Assembly (NCBI GenBank): GCA_039636865.1
Contig: CP144172.1
Location: forward strand, 1,860,001-1,924,000
DNA length: 64,000 nucleotides
Origin: Dermatophilaceae bacterium Sec6.4
GTDB taxonomy: Bacteria; Actinomycetota; Actinomycetes; Actinomycetales; Dermatophilaceae
Direction of reading: 5' to 3'
The position numbers were made by a program, and so were the translations under genes. Shown here piece after piece: positions 18,569 through 27,789 of this stretch. The notes beneath the pieces are model-generated. The model did no database searches. It saw only the letters and a list, made by a program, of their open reading frames with translations, and was not told the origin of the DNA. Within the stretch, counting starts at the first letter, position 1. The number at the start of each line of letters is the position of its first letter.

Positions 18569-19642
18569 ATGCAGCTTCCCGTGAACCCGCCCGTCAAGCC
18601 CATGCTGGCCAAATCGGTGCCGAACATCCCCGAGGGCGCTTCCTACGAGCCGAAATGGGATGGCTTCAGGTCGCTGGTCTTCCGTGATGGCGATCAGGTG
18701 GAGCTCGGTAGTCGCAACGAGAAGCCGCTGACCCGGTACTTCCCCGAAGTGGTTGCTGCTGTCTTGAGAGAACTGCCGCAACGGTGTGTGGTCGACGGCG
18801 AGATCGTCGTCGCAACCGATCAGGGACTGGACTTCGAGGCGTTGCAACAGCGCATCCACCCGGCCGCATCGCGAGTGAATATGTTGAGCGAGAAGACACC
18901 TGCGTCGTTTGTCGCGTTCGACCTGCTGGCGCTGTCCGACGAGGATCTGACAGGGCGGCCGTTCAGCGAGCGGCGCGCGCTGTTGGTCCAGGCACTCGCG
19001 GAGACTGGGGACTGCATCCACGTGACCCCGGCGACGACCGACCGGCAGGTGGCGCAGCAGTGGTTTACCGAGTTCGAGGGTGCGGGCCTGGACGGGGTGA
19101 TGGCCAAACCGTTGGACGGCACCTATCAACCTGACAAACGCACGATGTTCAAGATCAAGCATGCCCGGACCGCAGATTGTGTGGTGGCGGGTTACCGGGT
19201 GCACAAGTCGGGTCCGGACCTGATCGGATCGCTGATGCTGGGTCTGTATCGCGGCGAGACGCTCGTTTCGGTCGGCGTGATCGGCGCATTCCCCATGGCC
19301 AGGCGGCGGGAGTTGTTCGCCGAACTGCAGCCGCTGATCGCCGATTTCGAGAAGCACCCCTGGAACTGGGCGGCCCACGAGGCCGGTGAGCGCACGCCAC
19401 GCAAGAGCGAGGGGTCGCGGTGGAACGGGGGCAAGGACCTCTCGTTCGTGCCGCTTCGGCCGGAGCTGGTCGTCGAGGTCCGGTACGACCACATGGAGGG
19501 TGACCGGTTCCGGCATACCGCGCAGTTCAACCGCTGGCGCACCGATCGGACCCCGGAGTCCTGCACCTACGAGCAGCTGGAGGAGCCGCTCACCTTCAGC
19601 CTGGAGGACATCGTTCCCGGTCTGACGAAGGCTGCGCAATGA
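18569..19642 (+). CDS. ligC: ATP-dependent DNA ligase (LigC type)
   Basis: A 357-residue ATP-dependent ligase. The adenylation Lys is in EPKWDGFR near residue 30, motif III/IIIa region is VDGEIV, motif IV is DGVMAKP, and motif V is FKIKHARTADCVV. A C-terminal OB domain follows. Size and the preceding PrimPol-like gene agree with actinobacterial LigC, which seals gaps in base excision repair rather than replication. GGAGGGT lies just upstream of ATG 18569. Confidence 0.94.
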   Translation: MQLPVNPPVKPMLAKSVPNIPEGASYEPKWDGFRSLVFRDGDQVELGSRNEKPLTRYFPEVVAAVLRELPQRCVVDGEIVVATDQGLDFEALQQRIHPAASRVNMLSEKTPASFVAFDLLALSDEDLTGRPFSERRALLVQALAETGDCIHVTPATTDRQVAQQWFTEFEGAGLDGVMAKPLDGTYQPDKRTMFKIKHARTADCVVAGYRVHKSGPDLIGSLMLGLYRGETLVSVGVIGAFPMARRRELFAELQPLIADFEKHPWNWAAHEAGERTPRKSEGSRWNGGKDLSFVPLRPELVVEVRYDHMEGDRFRHTAQFNRWRTDRTPESCTYEQLEEPLTFSLEDIVPGLTKAAQ

Positions 19643-19655
19643 CAGTCCCACCTCC

Positions 19656-20231
19656 GTGACGGACGCGGGTCTGCTGCTGGCTGCAGGGGCCGGGCGAAGG
19701 ATGGGGCGCCCGAAAGCGCTGGTCAGCGACGAGCGTGGCGGTTGGTTGGCCAGGGCCGTGGACGCGCTGGCCAGCTGCGCGACCGTCACCGTCGTGCTGG
19801 GAGCGGGCGCCGAGGAGGCCGTCCGGTTGCTCGGGCCGTACGACGTCACGGTGGTGGTAGCGACCGACTGGGCGGACGGGATGGGTTGCTCGCTCGCTGC
19901 CGGCCTGCGGCACCTGGTGGATGGCGAGGCGACCCGCGCCGTGGTCAGTCTGGTGGACCTGCCCGACGTCGGCGCGGACGTGGTACGCCGGGTACGCGCA
20001 CACCCGGGGCGCACCGAAACACTCGCCCGGGCGACCTATCTCGGACATCCCGGGCACCCGGTACTGCTCGGGAGGGACCACTGGGCTGGCGTGCTGACAA
20101 CGTGCACGGGTGATGAAGGAGCCCGCGCCTATCTCGCAGTGCACGACGTCACATGGGTCGAGTGCGGTGATCTCGCGAGTGGTCAGGACGTGGACCGGCC
20201 ATCCAACCCCGGACCAACCGCGCATGCATAG
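19656..20231 (+). CDS. MobA/MocA-like nucleotidyltransferase (molybdenum cofactor cytidylyltransferase-like)
   Basis: A 191-residue NTP transferase. The nucleotide-binding signature LLLAAGAGRRMGRPKAL is at the N-terminus and the metal-site SLVDLPDV is central. MocA enzymes add CMP to molybdopterin to give the dinucleotide cofactor used by CO dehydrogenase and xanthine dehydrogenase. The context (coxD, coxE, xdhC, and coxSLM) fits this. The start is GTG 19656, 13 bp after ligC, so the cofactor genes may be read from the ligC transcript. Confidence 0.85.
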   Translation: MTDAGLLLAAGAGRRMGRPKALVSDERGGWLARAVDALASCATVTVVLGAGAEEAVRLLGPYDVTVVVATDWADGMGCSLAAGLRHLVDGEATRAVVSLVDLPDVGADVVRRVRAHPGRTETLARATYLGHPGHPVLLGRDHWAGVLTTCTGDEGARAYLAVHDVTWVECGDLASGQDVDRPSNPGPTAHA

Positions 20232-20241
20232 GGTGCCACTC

Positions 20242-21114
20242 ATGCAGTCACCGCAGGCCGTCGCCACAGCTCTGGAGTCGACGGGCTATCTGTGCGACGA
20301 GTCGCTGGCCACCGTCGTGTTCCTGGCCGCTCGGATGCAGCGTCCGTTGCTGCTGGAGGGCGAACCGGGCACTGGCAAGACCGCGCTCGCCGAGGCCCTG
20401 GCCGAGCTCGCCGGCGTACCGCTGATCCGGCTGCAGTGCTACGAGGGCATCGACGCCAGCCAGGCTCTCTACGACTGGGATTTCCCTCGTCAGATCCTGC
20501 ATCTGCGGACCCTGGAAGCGTCGGCCCGCGACGGATCACTGGACCCGGTGGAGGCCGAGAAGTCGCTTTTCGATGAGCGTTTCCTGCTGACCCGGCCGGT
20601 GCTGCGAGCGCTGCGCGAGACGCCTGCGGTGCTGTTGATCGACGAGGTGGACCGAGCCGACGATGAATTCGAGGCATTCCTGCTGGAGGTGCTGTCCAGT
20701 TGGACGGTGAGCATCCCCGAGTTCGGCACGGTCGCGGCGCGTACCCCGCCGACCGTGGTGCTCACCTCCAACCGCACCCGGGAACTGCACGATGCACTGA
20801 AACGACGCTGCCTCTACCACTGGATCGACCACCCAGGGTTGGAGCGTGAGGTGGCGATCGTTCGCAATCGAGCTCCGGAGGTGCCCGAGGCGCTGGCTCG
20901 TCAGCTCGTCGGGGTGGTGCAGCGCTTGCGGGATGAGCACCTGATGAAGACCCCAGGAGTTGCGGAGACCCTCGACTGGGCGCGCGCCCTACACCAGCTC
21001 GGAGCGCAGGAACTGGACCTGGAGACCGCCGCCCACACCCTCGGAGCCGTGGTCAAATATCGCGAAGACACCGACCGGGTGAAGCACGCGATCGACCGGA
21101 TGCTGGCGGGTTGA
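20242..21114 (+). CDS. coxD: MoxR-family AAA+ ATPase, CoxD type
   Basis: A 290-residue AAA+ ATPase with Walker A GEPGTGKTALAEA near residue 33, Walker B LLIDEVDRAD and sensor LTSNRTREL. CoxD-type ATPases help insert copper and sulfur into the Mo site of CO dehydrogenase and work with the CoxE von Willebrand protein encoded next. ATG 20242 gives the family length and follows AGGGTG; ATG 20224 is an alternative that would overlap the previous gene by 8 nt. A single base separates its stop from coxE. Confidence 0.9.
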   Translation: MQSPQAVATALESTGYLCDESLATVVFLAARMQRPLLLEGEPGTGKTALAEALAELAGVPLIRLQCYEGIDASQALYDWDFPRQILHLRTLEASARDGSLDPVEAEKSLFDERFLLTRPVLRALRETPAVLLIDEVDRADDEFEAFLLEVLSSWTVSIPEFGTVAARTPPTVVLTSNRTRELHDALKRRCLYHWIDHPGLEREVAIVRNRAPEVPEALARQLVGVVQRLRDEHLMKTPGVAETLDWARALHQLGAQELDLETAAHTLGAVVKYREDTDRVKHAIDRMLAG

Positions 21115-21115
21115 G

Positions 21116-22252
21116 ATGACGCCCGGTCAGGTCGACACCGCGGTCCGGAACAGTCCGGAGGAGATTCTGCTGGGCTTCGCACGCGCCCTGCGCAGCGCGG
21201 GCGTCGGCGTGACCCAGGACCGGTCGACCTCCTTTCTGGCGGCCACTGCCCTGGTGGGCCTCGGCGACGTCGATGCCGTGTACGTCGCCGGCCAGGCCAC
21301 CCTCTGCTGCAGCCCGGATGACCTCGATCGCTACGACCAGATTTTCTTCGCCTGGTTCGGTGGCCGGGAGGGACTGCCGCGGCGCACGTCGCGCGAGCAC
21401 CCCGCGCATGTCTCCAGTTCGCTACCCCTCACCGACGATGTGCTCGAGGCCGGGGCCGACGAGTCGTCGGAGCAGATGACCGCCACCGCCTCGGACACCG
21501 AGTTGCTGCGCCACCGCGACGTCGCGTCCCTCGGTCCGCGGGAGAAGGCACTGCTGGACGCCATGATCCGGGCCCTCGCGCCTCGCCCGCCCTACCGCCG
21601 GGCCACTCGGCGTTCGTCGTGGCGGCGCGGCGAGGTCGACCTGCGCCTCACGTTGCGCAGCTCTCTGCGGAACATGGGCGAACCGGCACGAATCACGCAC
21701 CGCCGCAGAGGTGTCCGCCCGCGTCGCGTCGTGCTCCTGGTCGACGTCTCAGCGAGTATGAGTCCTTATGCCGATGCCCTTCTGCGGCTCTGCCACCTGA
21801 TGGCGCGCGCCGGGGCGCCGAACGCCGTCGAGGCCTTCACGGTGGGTACCCGGCTGACCCGGATCACCGACGCGCTCCGCACGGCCGATCCCGAGCGGGC
21901 GCTGGTCCGGGCCGGGCAGGAGGTGCCGGACTGGTCCGGCGGCACCCGGTTGGGCGAGACCCTCGGGGTGTTTCTGGACCGCTGGGGCGCGCGTGGAATG
22001 GCCCGGGGTGCGGTCGTGGTGGTCTTCAGTGATGGCTGGGAGCGCGGAGATGCGGCCGACCTCGGGCAACAGATGCAGCGGCTGTCCCGGCTGGCGCACC
22101 GGGTGGTCTGGGTCAATCCGCACCGCGGCAAAGAGGGCTACCAGCCGGTGCAGACCGGGATCGTCGCCGTGTTGCCGCACTGCGACGATTTTGTGGCCGG
22201 ACACTCGCTGCAATCGTTCGAGAAGGTTTTGGAGGTGGTCGGGAATGCGTGA
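21116..22252 (+). CDS. coxE: CoxE-type von Willebrand factor A protein
   Basis: A 378-residue protein with an N-terminal helical region, a central Arg-rich segment, and a C-terminal VWA domain. The metal-ion-dependent adhesion site is DVSASMS (about residue 208), with the later T and D positions in SGGTRLGE and FSDGWERGD. In CO-dehydrogenase clusters CoxE partners with the CoxD ATPase in maturing the active site. Its last 8 nt overlap the next start (ATGCGTGA). Confidence 0.9.
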   Translation: MTPGQVDTAVRNSPEEILLGFARALRSAGVGVTQDRSTSFLAATALVGLGDVDAVYVAGQATLCCSPDDLDRYDQIFFAWFGGREGLPRRTSREHPAHVSSSLPLTDDVLEAGADESSEQMTATASDTELLRHRDVASLGPREKALLDAMIRALAPRPPYRRATRRSSWRRGEVDLRLTLRSSLRNMGEPARITHRRRGVRPRRVVLLVDVSASMSPYADALLRLCHLMARAGAPNAVEAFTVGTRLTRITDALRTADPERALVRAGQEVPDWSGGTRLGETLGVFLDRWGARGMARGAVVVVFSDGWERGDAADLGQQMQRLSRLAHRVVWVNPHRGKEGYQPVQTGIVAVLPHCDDFVAGHSLQSFEKVLEVVGNA

Positions 22253-23372
22253 GGTACTCACCGAGCTGCTGCAGTGGTACGACGCCGGCCAGACGATCGG
22301 GATGGGCACCGTCGTGGCGACGTTCCAGTCCGCCCCACGCCCGCCGGGTGCGTCGATGCTGGTCGGCCCGGACGAATCTGCGGTCGGCTCGGTTTCCGGA
22401 GGGTGCGTCGAAGGTGCTGTCTACGAGCTTGCTCGGCAGGTCATCGATACCGGCGAACCGGTGCTGCAGCGATACGGGGTCTCCGATGAGGACGCCTATG
22501 CCGTGGGCCTGACCTGTGGCGGAATTCTGGATATCTATGTCGAGCAGGTGAACCGCTCCACCTTCCCCGAGCTCCCCTCGGTGGCAGATGACATTGCGAA
22601 CGACCGCCCGGTGGCGCTGGCAACCGTGATCGAGCATCCTGATCCGTCGTGGGTGGGCCGACGACTGGTGGTCCGGCCCGGTCAGGCTGCGGTCGGCGAT
22701 CTGGGCAGCAGCCGCGCGAATGACGCGGTCCACGACGACGCGCTAGGCCTCCTGGCGAACGGTCGGGACGCCACGTTGTCCTACGGCCCCGACGGTGAAC
22801 GCCGGGGAGAGGGCATGCGGGTCTTCGTCTGGGCCTGCGCACCGGCTCCGCGGATGCTGGTGTTCGGGGCCATTGACTTTGCCGCCGCGGTGGCCCGGGT
22901 GGGTACGTTCCTCGGGTACCGCGTCACGGTGTGTGATGCCCGACCTGTCTTTGCGACGGCGAGCCGGTTCCCCGAGGCCGACGAGGTGATCGTGGACTGG
23001 CCGCACCGATATCTCAGCGCTGAGCAGGAGGCCGGCCGGTTGGACGGGCGCACTGTGCTCTGCGTGCTGACCCACGACCCGAAATTCGATGTGCCACTGC
23101 TCGAGGTGGCGCTGCAGCTGCCGGAGGTTGCCTACGTCGGGGCGATGGGCTCGCGTCGTACCCATGAAGACCGGTTGGCGCGACTGCGCGAGGCCGGGGT
23201 GACCGAGGCGCAGCTGGCCCGGTTGTCGAGCCCGATCGGTCTCGATCTCGGGGCCCGGACGCCGGAGGAGACGGCGGTCAGTGTGGCGGCCGAGATCATC
23301 GCCGGCCGGTGGGGCGGGTCAGGAAACCGGCTGGCTGTCACCGACGGCAGGATTCACGCCGAAACCGAGTGA
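22245..23372 (+). CDS. XdhC/CoxF-family molybdenum hydroxylase maturation protein
   Basis: A 375-residue protein with the XdhC/CoxI N-terminal domain (MGTVVATFQSAPRPPGASML, GSVSGGCVEGAV, GLTCGG) and a C-terminal Rossmann domain (MLVFGAIDFA, YVGAMGSRRTHEDR). XdhC binds the Mo cofactor and promotes its sulfuration before insertion into the large subunit. It is the third gene of the coxD-coxE-xdhC chain. ATG 22245 overlaps coxE. Both domains are complete. Confidence 0.92.
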   Translation: MREVLTELLQWYDAGQTIGMGTVVATFQSAPRPPGASMLVGPDESAVGSVSGGCVEGAVYELARQVIDTGEPVLQRYGVSDEDAYAVGLTCGGILDIYVEQVNRSTFPELPSVADDIANDRPVALATVIEHPDPSWVGRRLVVRPGQAAVGDLGSSRANDAVHDDALGLLANGRDATLSYGPDGERRGEGMRVFVWACAPAPRMLVFGAIDFAAAVARVGTFLGYRVTVCDARPVFATASRFPEADEVIVDWPHRYLSAEQEAGRLDGRTVLCVLTHDPKFDVPLLEVALQLPEVAYVGAMGSRRTHEDRLARLREAGVTEAQLARLSSPIGLDLGARTPEETAVSVAAEIIAGRWGGSGNRLAVTDGRIHAETE

Positions 23373-23441
23373 GACACCCACCACTGCGGGATACGGTGAA
23401 GGCACGCACCCACCTGCGTTTGGCCCTGGAGAAAGAGTGCG

Positions 23442-24677
23442 ATGAGCACTGCGCACGGCGAACTTCGACATCGACGAACCGACCTGGTTCGCGCCTGGAC
23501 CTCTTTCGTGCTGGACGGTGACATATCCGCCCCGCTGGTGCGTCCGGAAATCCTGACCAGTTGGCGACGCTGCGCCACCGGGGTGCCCGTCGACGTCAGG
23601 CAGGCGCCACTCAGCGATGAAGGCGACACAGCGGCATTCTGGCGTGGCTCACCACTGCAGGTCGGTGTCGCCAACGTCGAGGATGAGTTGCGGCGCACCG
23701 CGCAGGACGGTGACCTGGTGCTCGCGGTGACCGATAAGCAGACCCGCATCCTCTGGACCTATGGCGGGCGGGTGATGCGGCGCAGGGCCGAAACTGTCAA
23801 CTTCGTCGCCGGTGCCCGATGGGACGACACCAGCGTCGGCACCAACGCCCTCGACCTGGCCGGCCGGCTGAACACGCCGGCCATGGTTTTCTCCGCTGAG
23901 CATTACGCGCCGATCGTGCACAACTGGGTGTGTTGGGCGGCGCCCATTCACGACCCTGGTACCGGCGAGGCGCTCGGTGTTATCGACCTTTCGACCACCT
24001 GGGACCGGGCTCACCCGATCGGTTTGGCAACAGCCAGGATGATGGCCCGACTGATCGAGAGCGCGATGCCGGTCGGTGCCGCGCACCCGGTTCTGGACGG
24101 AACCACGTACGGGCACGGGCTGACGCTGACGATTCTGGGCGCCGCCCAGGCGCGGCTGGACGGACGACTGTTGCCGCTGAATCGTCGTCAGATGGAGATC
24201 CTGGCGCTGCTGGCCCTCAATCCGTCCGGATTGTCGCTGGAACAGCTCCATGCCCACCTGTACGGTGACCAGTTGATCAGCAGGTCGACCCTGAAGGCCG
24301 AGGTCTCACATCTGCGGGCTGCCCTCGGTGGTGCCCTGTCGTCGCGGCCGTACGGGTTGATGATGCCCGTGACCGTCGACGTCGACACTGTGGTCGAGCG
24401 GGTCAGGCGCGGCGACGTCCGTGGCGCCGTTGCGGCATACGGGGGCGACCTGCTGGCTGGTACCAGATCCCCGGCCCTGACCGAACTCGCCGACTTCGTC
24501 GCTGTCTGTGTGCGTGAGGCGCTGCTGAGCAACCCGCAGCCGGACGCCGTGATCCGGTACAGCGAGGTCAGGCCCTACGACACCGAGGTGGTCGAGGTCT
24601 GCCTCAACCGGCTGGGTCACCGCCCGCACCCCTCGAAGGCGTTACTCAGGGCTCGTCTGGCAATGGCGCGTCAGTGA
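23442..24677 (+). CDS. GAF-domain transcriptional regulator
   Basis: A 411-residue regulator. The N-terminal part resembles the sensory GAF region of AcoR-type regulators (RPEILTSWRRCATGVP near 35, then FVAGARWDDTSVGTNALDLA, HNWVCWAAPIHD). There is no sigma-54 AAA+ domain; instead a C-terminal winged-helix-like region follows (LNRRQMEILALLALNPSGLSLEQL, then TLKAEVSHLRAAL). Such proteins often sit beside alcohol/aldehyde or CO-dehydrogenase genes and respond to small metabolites. It probably controls the cox genes; the effector is unknown. ATG 23442 has GGAGAAAGAG upstream. Confidence 0.82.
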   Translation: MSTAHGELRHRRTDLVRAWTSFVLDGDISAPLVRPEILTSWRRCATGVPVDVRQAPLSDEGDTAAFWRGSPLQVGVANVEDELRRTAQDGDLVLAVTDKQTRILWTYGGRVMRRRAETVNFVAGARWDDTSVGTNALDLAGRLNTPAMVFSAEHYAPIVHNWVCWAAPIHDPGTGEALGVIDLSTTWDRAHPIGLATARMMARLIESAMPVGAAHPVLDGTTYGHGLTLTILGAAQARLDGRLLPLNRRQMEILALLALNPSGLSLEQLHAHLYGDQLISRSTLKAEVSHLRAALGGALSSRPYGLMMPVTVDVDTVVERVRRGDVRGAVAAYGGDLLAGTRSPALTELADFVAVCVREALLSNPQPDAVIRYSEVRPYDTEVVEVCLNRLGHRPHPSKALLRARLAMARQ

Positions 24678-24697
24678 ACCTGCCGGACTGACGCGCC
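24665..24697. terminator. Terminator between the GAF regulator and katG
   Basis: An 11-bp perfect stem (GGCGCGTCAGT and ACTGACGCGCC) with an 11-nt loop overlaps the stop codon of the regulator and separates two convergent genes. Confidence 0.6.
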
Positions 24698-24728
24698 GAC
24701 CATCCAGATCATCCGAAGTAAACCGCGG

Positions 24729-26996
24729 TCAGCCGGCTTTCACGTCGTACCGGTCGGCCATCATCACCTTGTCCCACACCGAGATGAAGTCGCGTACGAA
24801 GCGGGGGTGACCATCGCTTCCCGCGTAGACCTCGGCGACGGCGCGTAGCTGCTGGTTGGAGCCGAACAGCAGGTCGTTGCGGGTCGCCCGGTATTCAGGC
24901 CGGCGGGTCTGCCGGTCGGTGAGGGTGAACGAGGTGCCGACCTCGTCGTTCTTGCTCCACTCGTAGTCCATGCTGGTTACGGCTTGGAAGAAGTCGGTGG
25001 TGAGCTGCCCGACCCGGTGGGTGAAGACCCCGCTGGCCGACCCGTCATGGTTGCAACCCAGCACCCGCAGGCCACCCGTGAGCGCGACCCACTGCGGCGC
25101 AGTGAGTCCGAGCAGCGCCGCCTTGTCCAGGAACATCTGCTCCGGTGCCACGCTCGTCATCCGCGCGTAGTCGCCTTCCACGTAGTTGCGGAAACCGTCG
25201 ACGACCGGCGCCAGCCACTGGAAGGTGGGTACGTCGGTCTGTTCCGCGGTGGCGTCGACCCGGCCGGGAGTGAAGGGCACCTGCACCTGCTCGCCCGCGG
25301 CCTGTGCAGCCTGCTCGACCGCGACGCAGCCACCGAGCACGATGAGGTCGGCGAGGCTGACCTGTTCGGCCCCGGAGGCGTTGAAGGTGTCCATGACGCC
25401 TCGTAGTGCGGCGATGACGTCGATGGTGCGGTGGTTGACCGCCCAGTCCTTCTGCGGCGCCAACGCGAGCCGGGCACCGTTGGCGCCGCCGCGTTTGTCC
25501 GAGTCGCGGTAGGTCACGGCGGAGGAGAACGCGGTGAAGACGAGATCGGAGACTGAGAGGCCGCTGTCGCGGATCGCCCGTTTGAGAGCAAGCACCTCCG
25601 CGTCGCCGATGACCGGGTGATTCAGCGTCGGCAGCGGGTCCTGCCAGGGCAGGTCCTCCGCGGCGACCTCGGGTCCGAGGTAGCGGGACTTGGGGCCCAT
25701 GTCGCGGTGGGTCAGTTTGTACCAGGCCTTGGAGAACGCCTCGGTGAAGGAGTCGAAGTCTGCGAGGAACTTGTGGCAGATCTCGCTGTACACCGGGTCG
25801 ACCTTCAGCGCGATGTCGCTGGTCATCATCATCAACGGGTGCTCGACGCCCGCCAGGTGTGCATCCGGTGTCTTCGGCGCGCTCGGGTCCACCGGCATCC
25901 ACTGCAACGCGCCGGCAGGGCTTCGGGTCTTCTGCCATTCCAGGCCGAAGAGATTCTCCAGATACGAGTTGTCCCACTGGGTGGGGTTGGGCGTCCAGGA
26001 ACCCTCGATGCCGTTGGTCATCGTGTATTCCGCGAAGCCGGTGCCCTCGGGGTTGGCCCAGCCCAGACCCATGGCCTCCATCGGGGCGATCTCCGGTGGG
26101 GGTCCGACCCGGTCGGCTGAGACCTTCCCGTGGCTCTTGCCGAACGCGTGACCGCCGGCGATGAGTGCCACGGTCTCCTCGTCGTTCATCGCCATCCGGG
26201 TGAAGGTGATGCGGATGTCGACCGCAGATGCGGCCGGGTCACCGTTGGCATTGGGGCCTTCGGGATTGACGTAGATCAGCGCCTGGTGCGAGGCGGCCAG
26301 CGGCTGCTCCAGCTCGTAGTCGTCGTCGCCGGGCTCACCGCGCCAGCGCTTGGTGCGCATCACCATCGCGTCGAAGGAGTCGGGATCGCTGTTCTCGATG
26401 TACTCCGCACCCCAGTAGGTCGCGTCATCCGCTTCCCACGCGTCGCGGCGGCCACCACCGAAACCGTACGTCGGGAAGTCCATGATCTCCAGCGCACAGT
26501 TACCGGTGAGGATCATCAGGTCGGCCCAGGAGAGGGCGTTGCCGTACTTCGCCTTGATCGGCCAGATCAGCCGGCGCGACTTGTCGGTGTTGCCGTTGTC
26601 CCACCAGCTGTTGATCGGAGCGAACCGCTGTAAGGCCTGGCCTGCACCGCCCCGGCCATCGGCAATGCGGTAGGTCCCGGCTGCGTGCCAGGCCATCCGG
26701 ATCATCTGCGGTGCGTAGTTGCCGTAGTCGCCAGGCCACCACGACACCGAGGTGGTGAGGAGTGCCTTGATGTCTGCCTTGAGCTCGGCCAGGTCGATCG
26801 TGGCGAAAGCAGCCGGGTAGTCGAAGTCGGCCAACGGATTGGCTGCCGCGCCGTCGCGGTGCAGTTGCTCGACGCGAAGCCGGTCGGGGTACCAGTCCGA
26901 CAATGTCGGTGTGGAGCCGTAGGCGCCACCGATGGTGTTTCCACCGAAGGGACACGCTCCATCGAGAACCTCGGAGTAAGTGGTGTATTCGGTCAT
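24729..26996 (-). CDS. katG: Catalase-peroxidase
   Basis: A 755-residue bifunctional haem enzyme that breaks down hydrogen peroxide and acts as a peroxidase. The distal Arg-Trp-His set is in [11 protein letters not shown], the Tyr of the Trp-Tyr-Met crosslink in [10 protein letters not shown], the Met in the MMMTSDIAL region, and the proximal haem His in [12 protein letters not shown]. Length fits KatG (720-760). No furA gene adjoins it, unlike many mycobacterial loci. It lies on the opposite strand within the cox region and shares a 322-bp divergent promoter space with coxS. Confidence 0.97.
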   Translation of the reverse strand: MTEYTTYSEVLDGACPFGGNTIGGAYGSTPTLSDWYPDRLRVEQLHRDGAAANPLADFDYPAAFATIDLAELKADIKALLTTSVSWWPGDYGNYAPQMIRMAWHAAGTYRIADGRGGAGQALQRFAPINSWWDNGNTDKSRRLIWPIKAKYGNALSWADLMILTGNCALEIMDFPTYGFGGGRRDAWEADDATYWGAEYIENSDPDSFDAMVMRTKRWRGEPGDDDYELEQPLAASHQALIYVNPEGPNANGDPAASAVDIRITFTRMAMNDEETVALIAGGHAFGKSHGKVSADRVGPPPEIAPMEAMGLGWANPEGTGFAEYTMTNGIEGSWTPNPTQWDNSYLENLFGLEWQKTRSPAGALQWMPVDPSAPKTPDAHLAGVEHPLMMMTSDIALKVDPVYSEICHKFLADFDSFTEAFSKAWYKLTHRDMGPKSRYLGPEVAAEDLPWQDPLPTLNHPVIGDAEVLALKRAIRDSGLSVSDLVFTAFSSAVTYRDSDKRGGANGARLALAPQKDWAVNHRTIDVIAALRGVMDTFNASGAEQVSLADLIVLGGCVAVEQAAQAAGEQVQVPFTPGRVDATAEQTDVPTFQWLAPVVDGFRNYVEGDYARMTSVAPEQMFLDKAALLGLTAPQWVALTGGLRVLGCNHDGSASGVFTHRVGQLTTDFFQAVTSMDYEWSKNDEVGTSFTLTDRQTRRPEYRATRNDLLFGSNQQLRAVAEVYAGSDGHPRFVRDFISVWDKVMMADRYDVKAG

Positions 26997-27318
26997 GGCA
27001 CGGGCCCTTCCGGTAGGTCAGGAACTGCGGGACTTCTCGGCGGCACCGACTCGGTGTCCCGATGCGAGCCTGTCGTGTCGAACATCTCGACCCGGCCCCG
27101 GAAACAAAAATGTTCCAGCTACGAACGTAGGAGCCTGCGCAGCGTTGCGCCAAGAAGGCCAGGCTGGCCTCCAGAACCCCGGACAAGGCAGGACCCACCT
27201 GCAGGACGGGTCCGGCTACTGTGACGCGAATCACGATATGACCAACCTTCTGCCAACCCGCCGGGCTTAGGTTCAGGAGCATCGCCAGACGTAGGCACAC
27301 CGAACGGGAGTTGGACAG
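26997..27318. other. Divergent promoter region between katG and coxS
   Basis: These 322 bp hold no convincing gene. They must contain both promoters, and a CRP-like site lies at 27220-27235. A weak GGGAG occurs just upstream of coxS. Confidence 0.6.
27220..27235. promoter_or_regulatory. CRP/GlxR-like binding site upstream of coxSLMG
   Basis: TGTGACGCGAATCACG matches the CRP half-sites TGTGA-N6-TCACA with one mismatch. Its last base is 83 nt before the coxS ATG, a usual place for activation. Binding by a CRP-family protein is inferred. Confidence 0.5.
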
Positions 27319-27789
27319 ATGATGAAGATCAGCCTCACGGTCGACGGGGACAAGGTCTCCGACGATGTCGAACCGCGGATGCTGCTGGTTCACTACCTGC
27401 GAGAAAAGCTGGGCAAGACCGGCACCGTCGTCGGCTGCGACACCAGTAACTGCGGCGCGTGCACCGTGCATTTGAACGGGCAGAGCGTGAAGTCCTGCAA
27501 CGTGCTCGCGGTCCAAGCGGACGGTGGCGAGGTGACCACCATCGAGGGGCTGGCGCAGAACGGCGAGTTGCACCCCGTACAGGCCGCCTTCCACGAGTGT
27601 CACGCACTGCAGTGCGGCTACTGCACGCCCGGAATGATCATGCAGACCGTCGACCTGCTGAACACCAATCCCAACCCCACTGAGCAGGAGATCCGCGAGG
27701 GCATCGAGGGCAACCTCTGTCGCTGCACGGGTTACCACAACATCGTTCGGGCTGTGCAAACGGCTGCGGGACAGGAGACGAACGCATGA
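27319..27789 (+). CDS. coxS: CO-dehydrogenase-like small subunit, [2Fe-2S] protein
   Basis: A 156-residue iron-sulfur subunit with two clusters: a plant-ferredoxin-type site ([15 protein letters not shown]) and a C-terminal helical site ([12 protein letters not shown] with [10 protein letters not shown]). It passes electrons from the Mo site to FAD. Translation may start at ATG 27319 or the next ATG, 27322. The stop overlaps the coxL start by 4 nt (ATGA). The order S-L-M is that of form II clusters. Confidence 0.95.
   Translation: MMKISLTVDGDKVSDDVEPRMLLVHYLREKLGKTGTVVGCDTSNCGACTVHLNGQSVKSCNVLAVQADGGEVTTIEGLAQNGELHPVQAAFHECHALQCGYCTPGMIMQTVDLLNTNPNPTEQEIREGIEGNLCRCTGYHNIVRAVQTAAGQETNA

Noticed and set aside
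18542..20014. 490-codon minus-strand frame across ligC and mocA
   Set aside because: Both plus-strand genes carry full catalytic motifs; the minus frame has none.
23442..24677. Sigma-54 activator
   Set aside because: The GAF part resembles AcoR but there is no AAA+ domain or GAFTGA motif.
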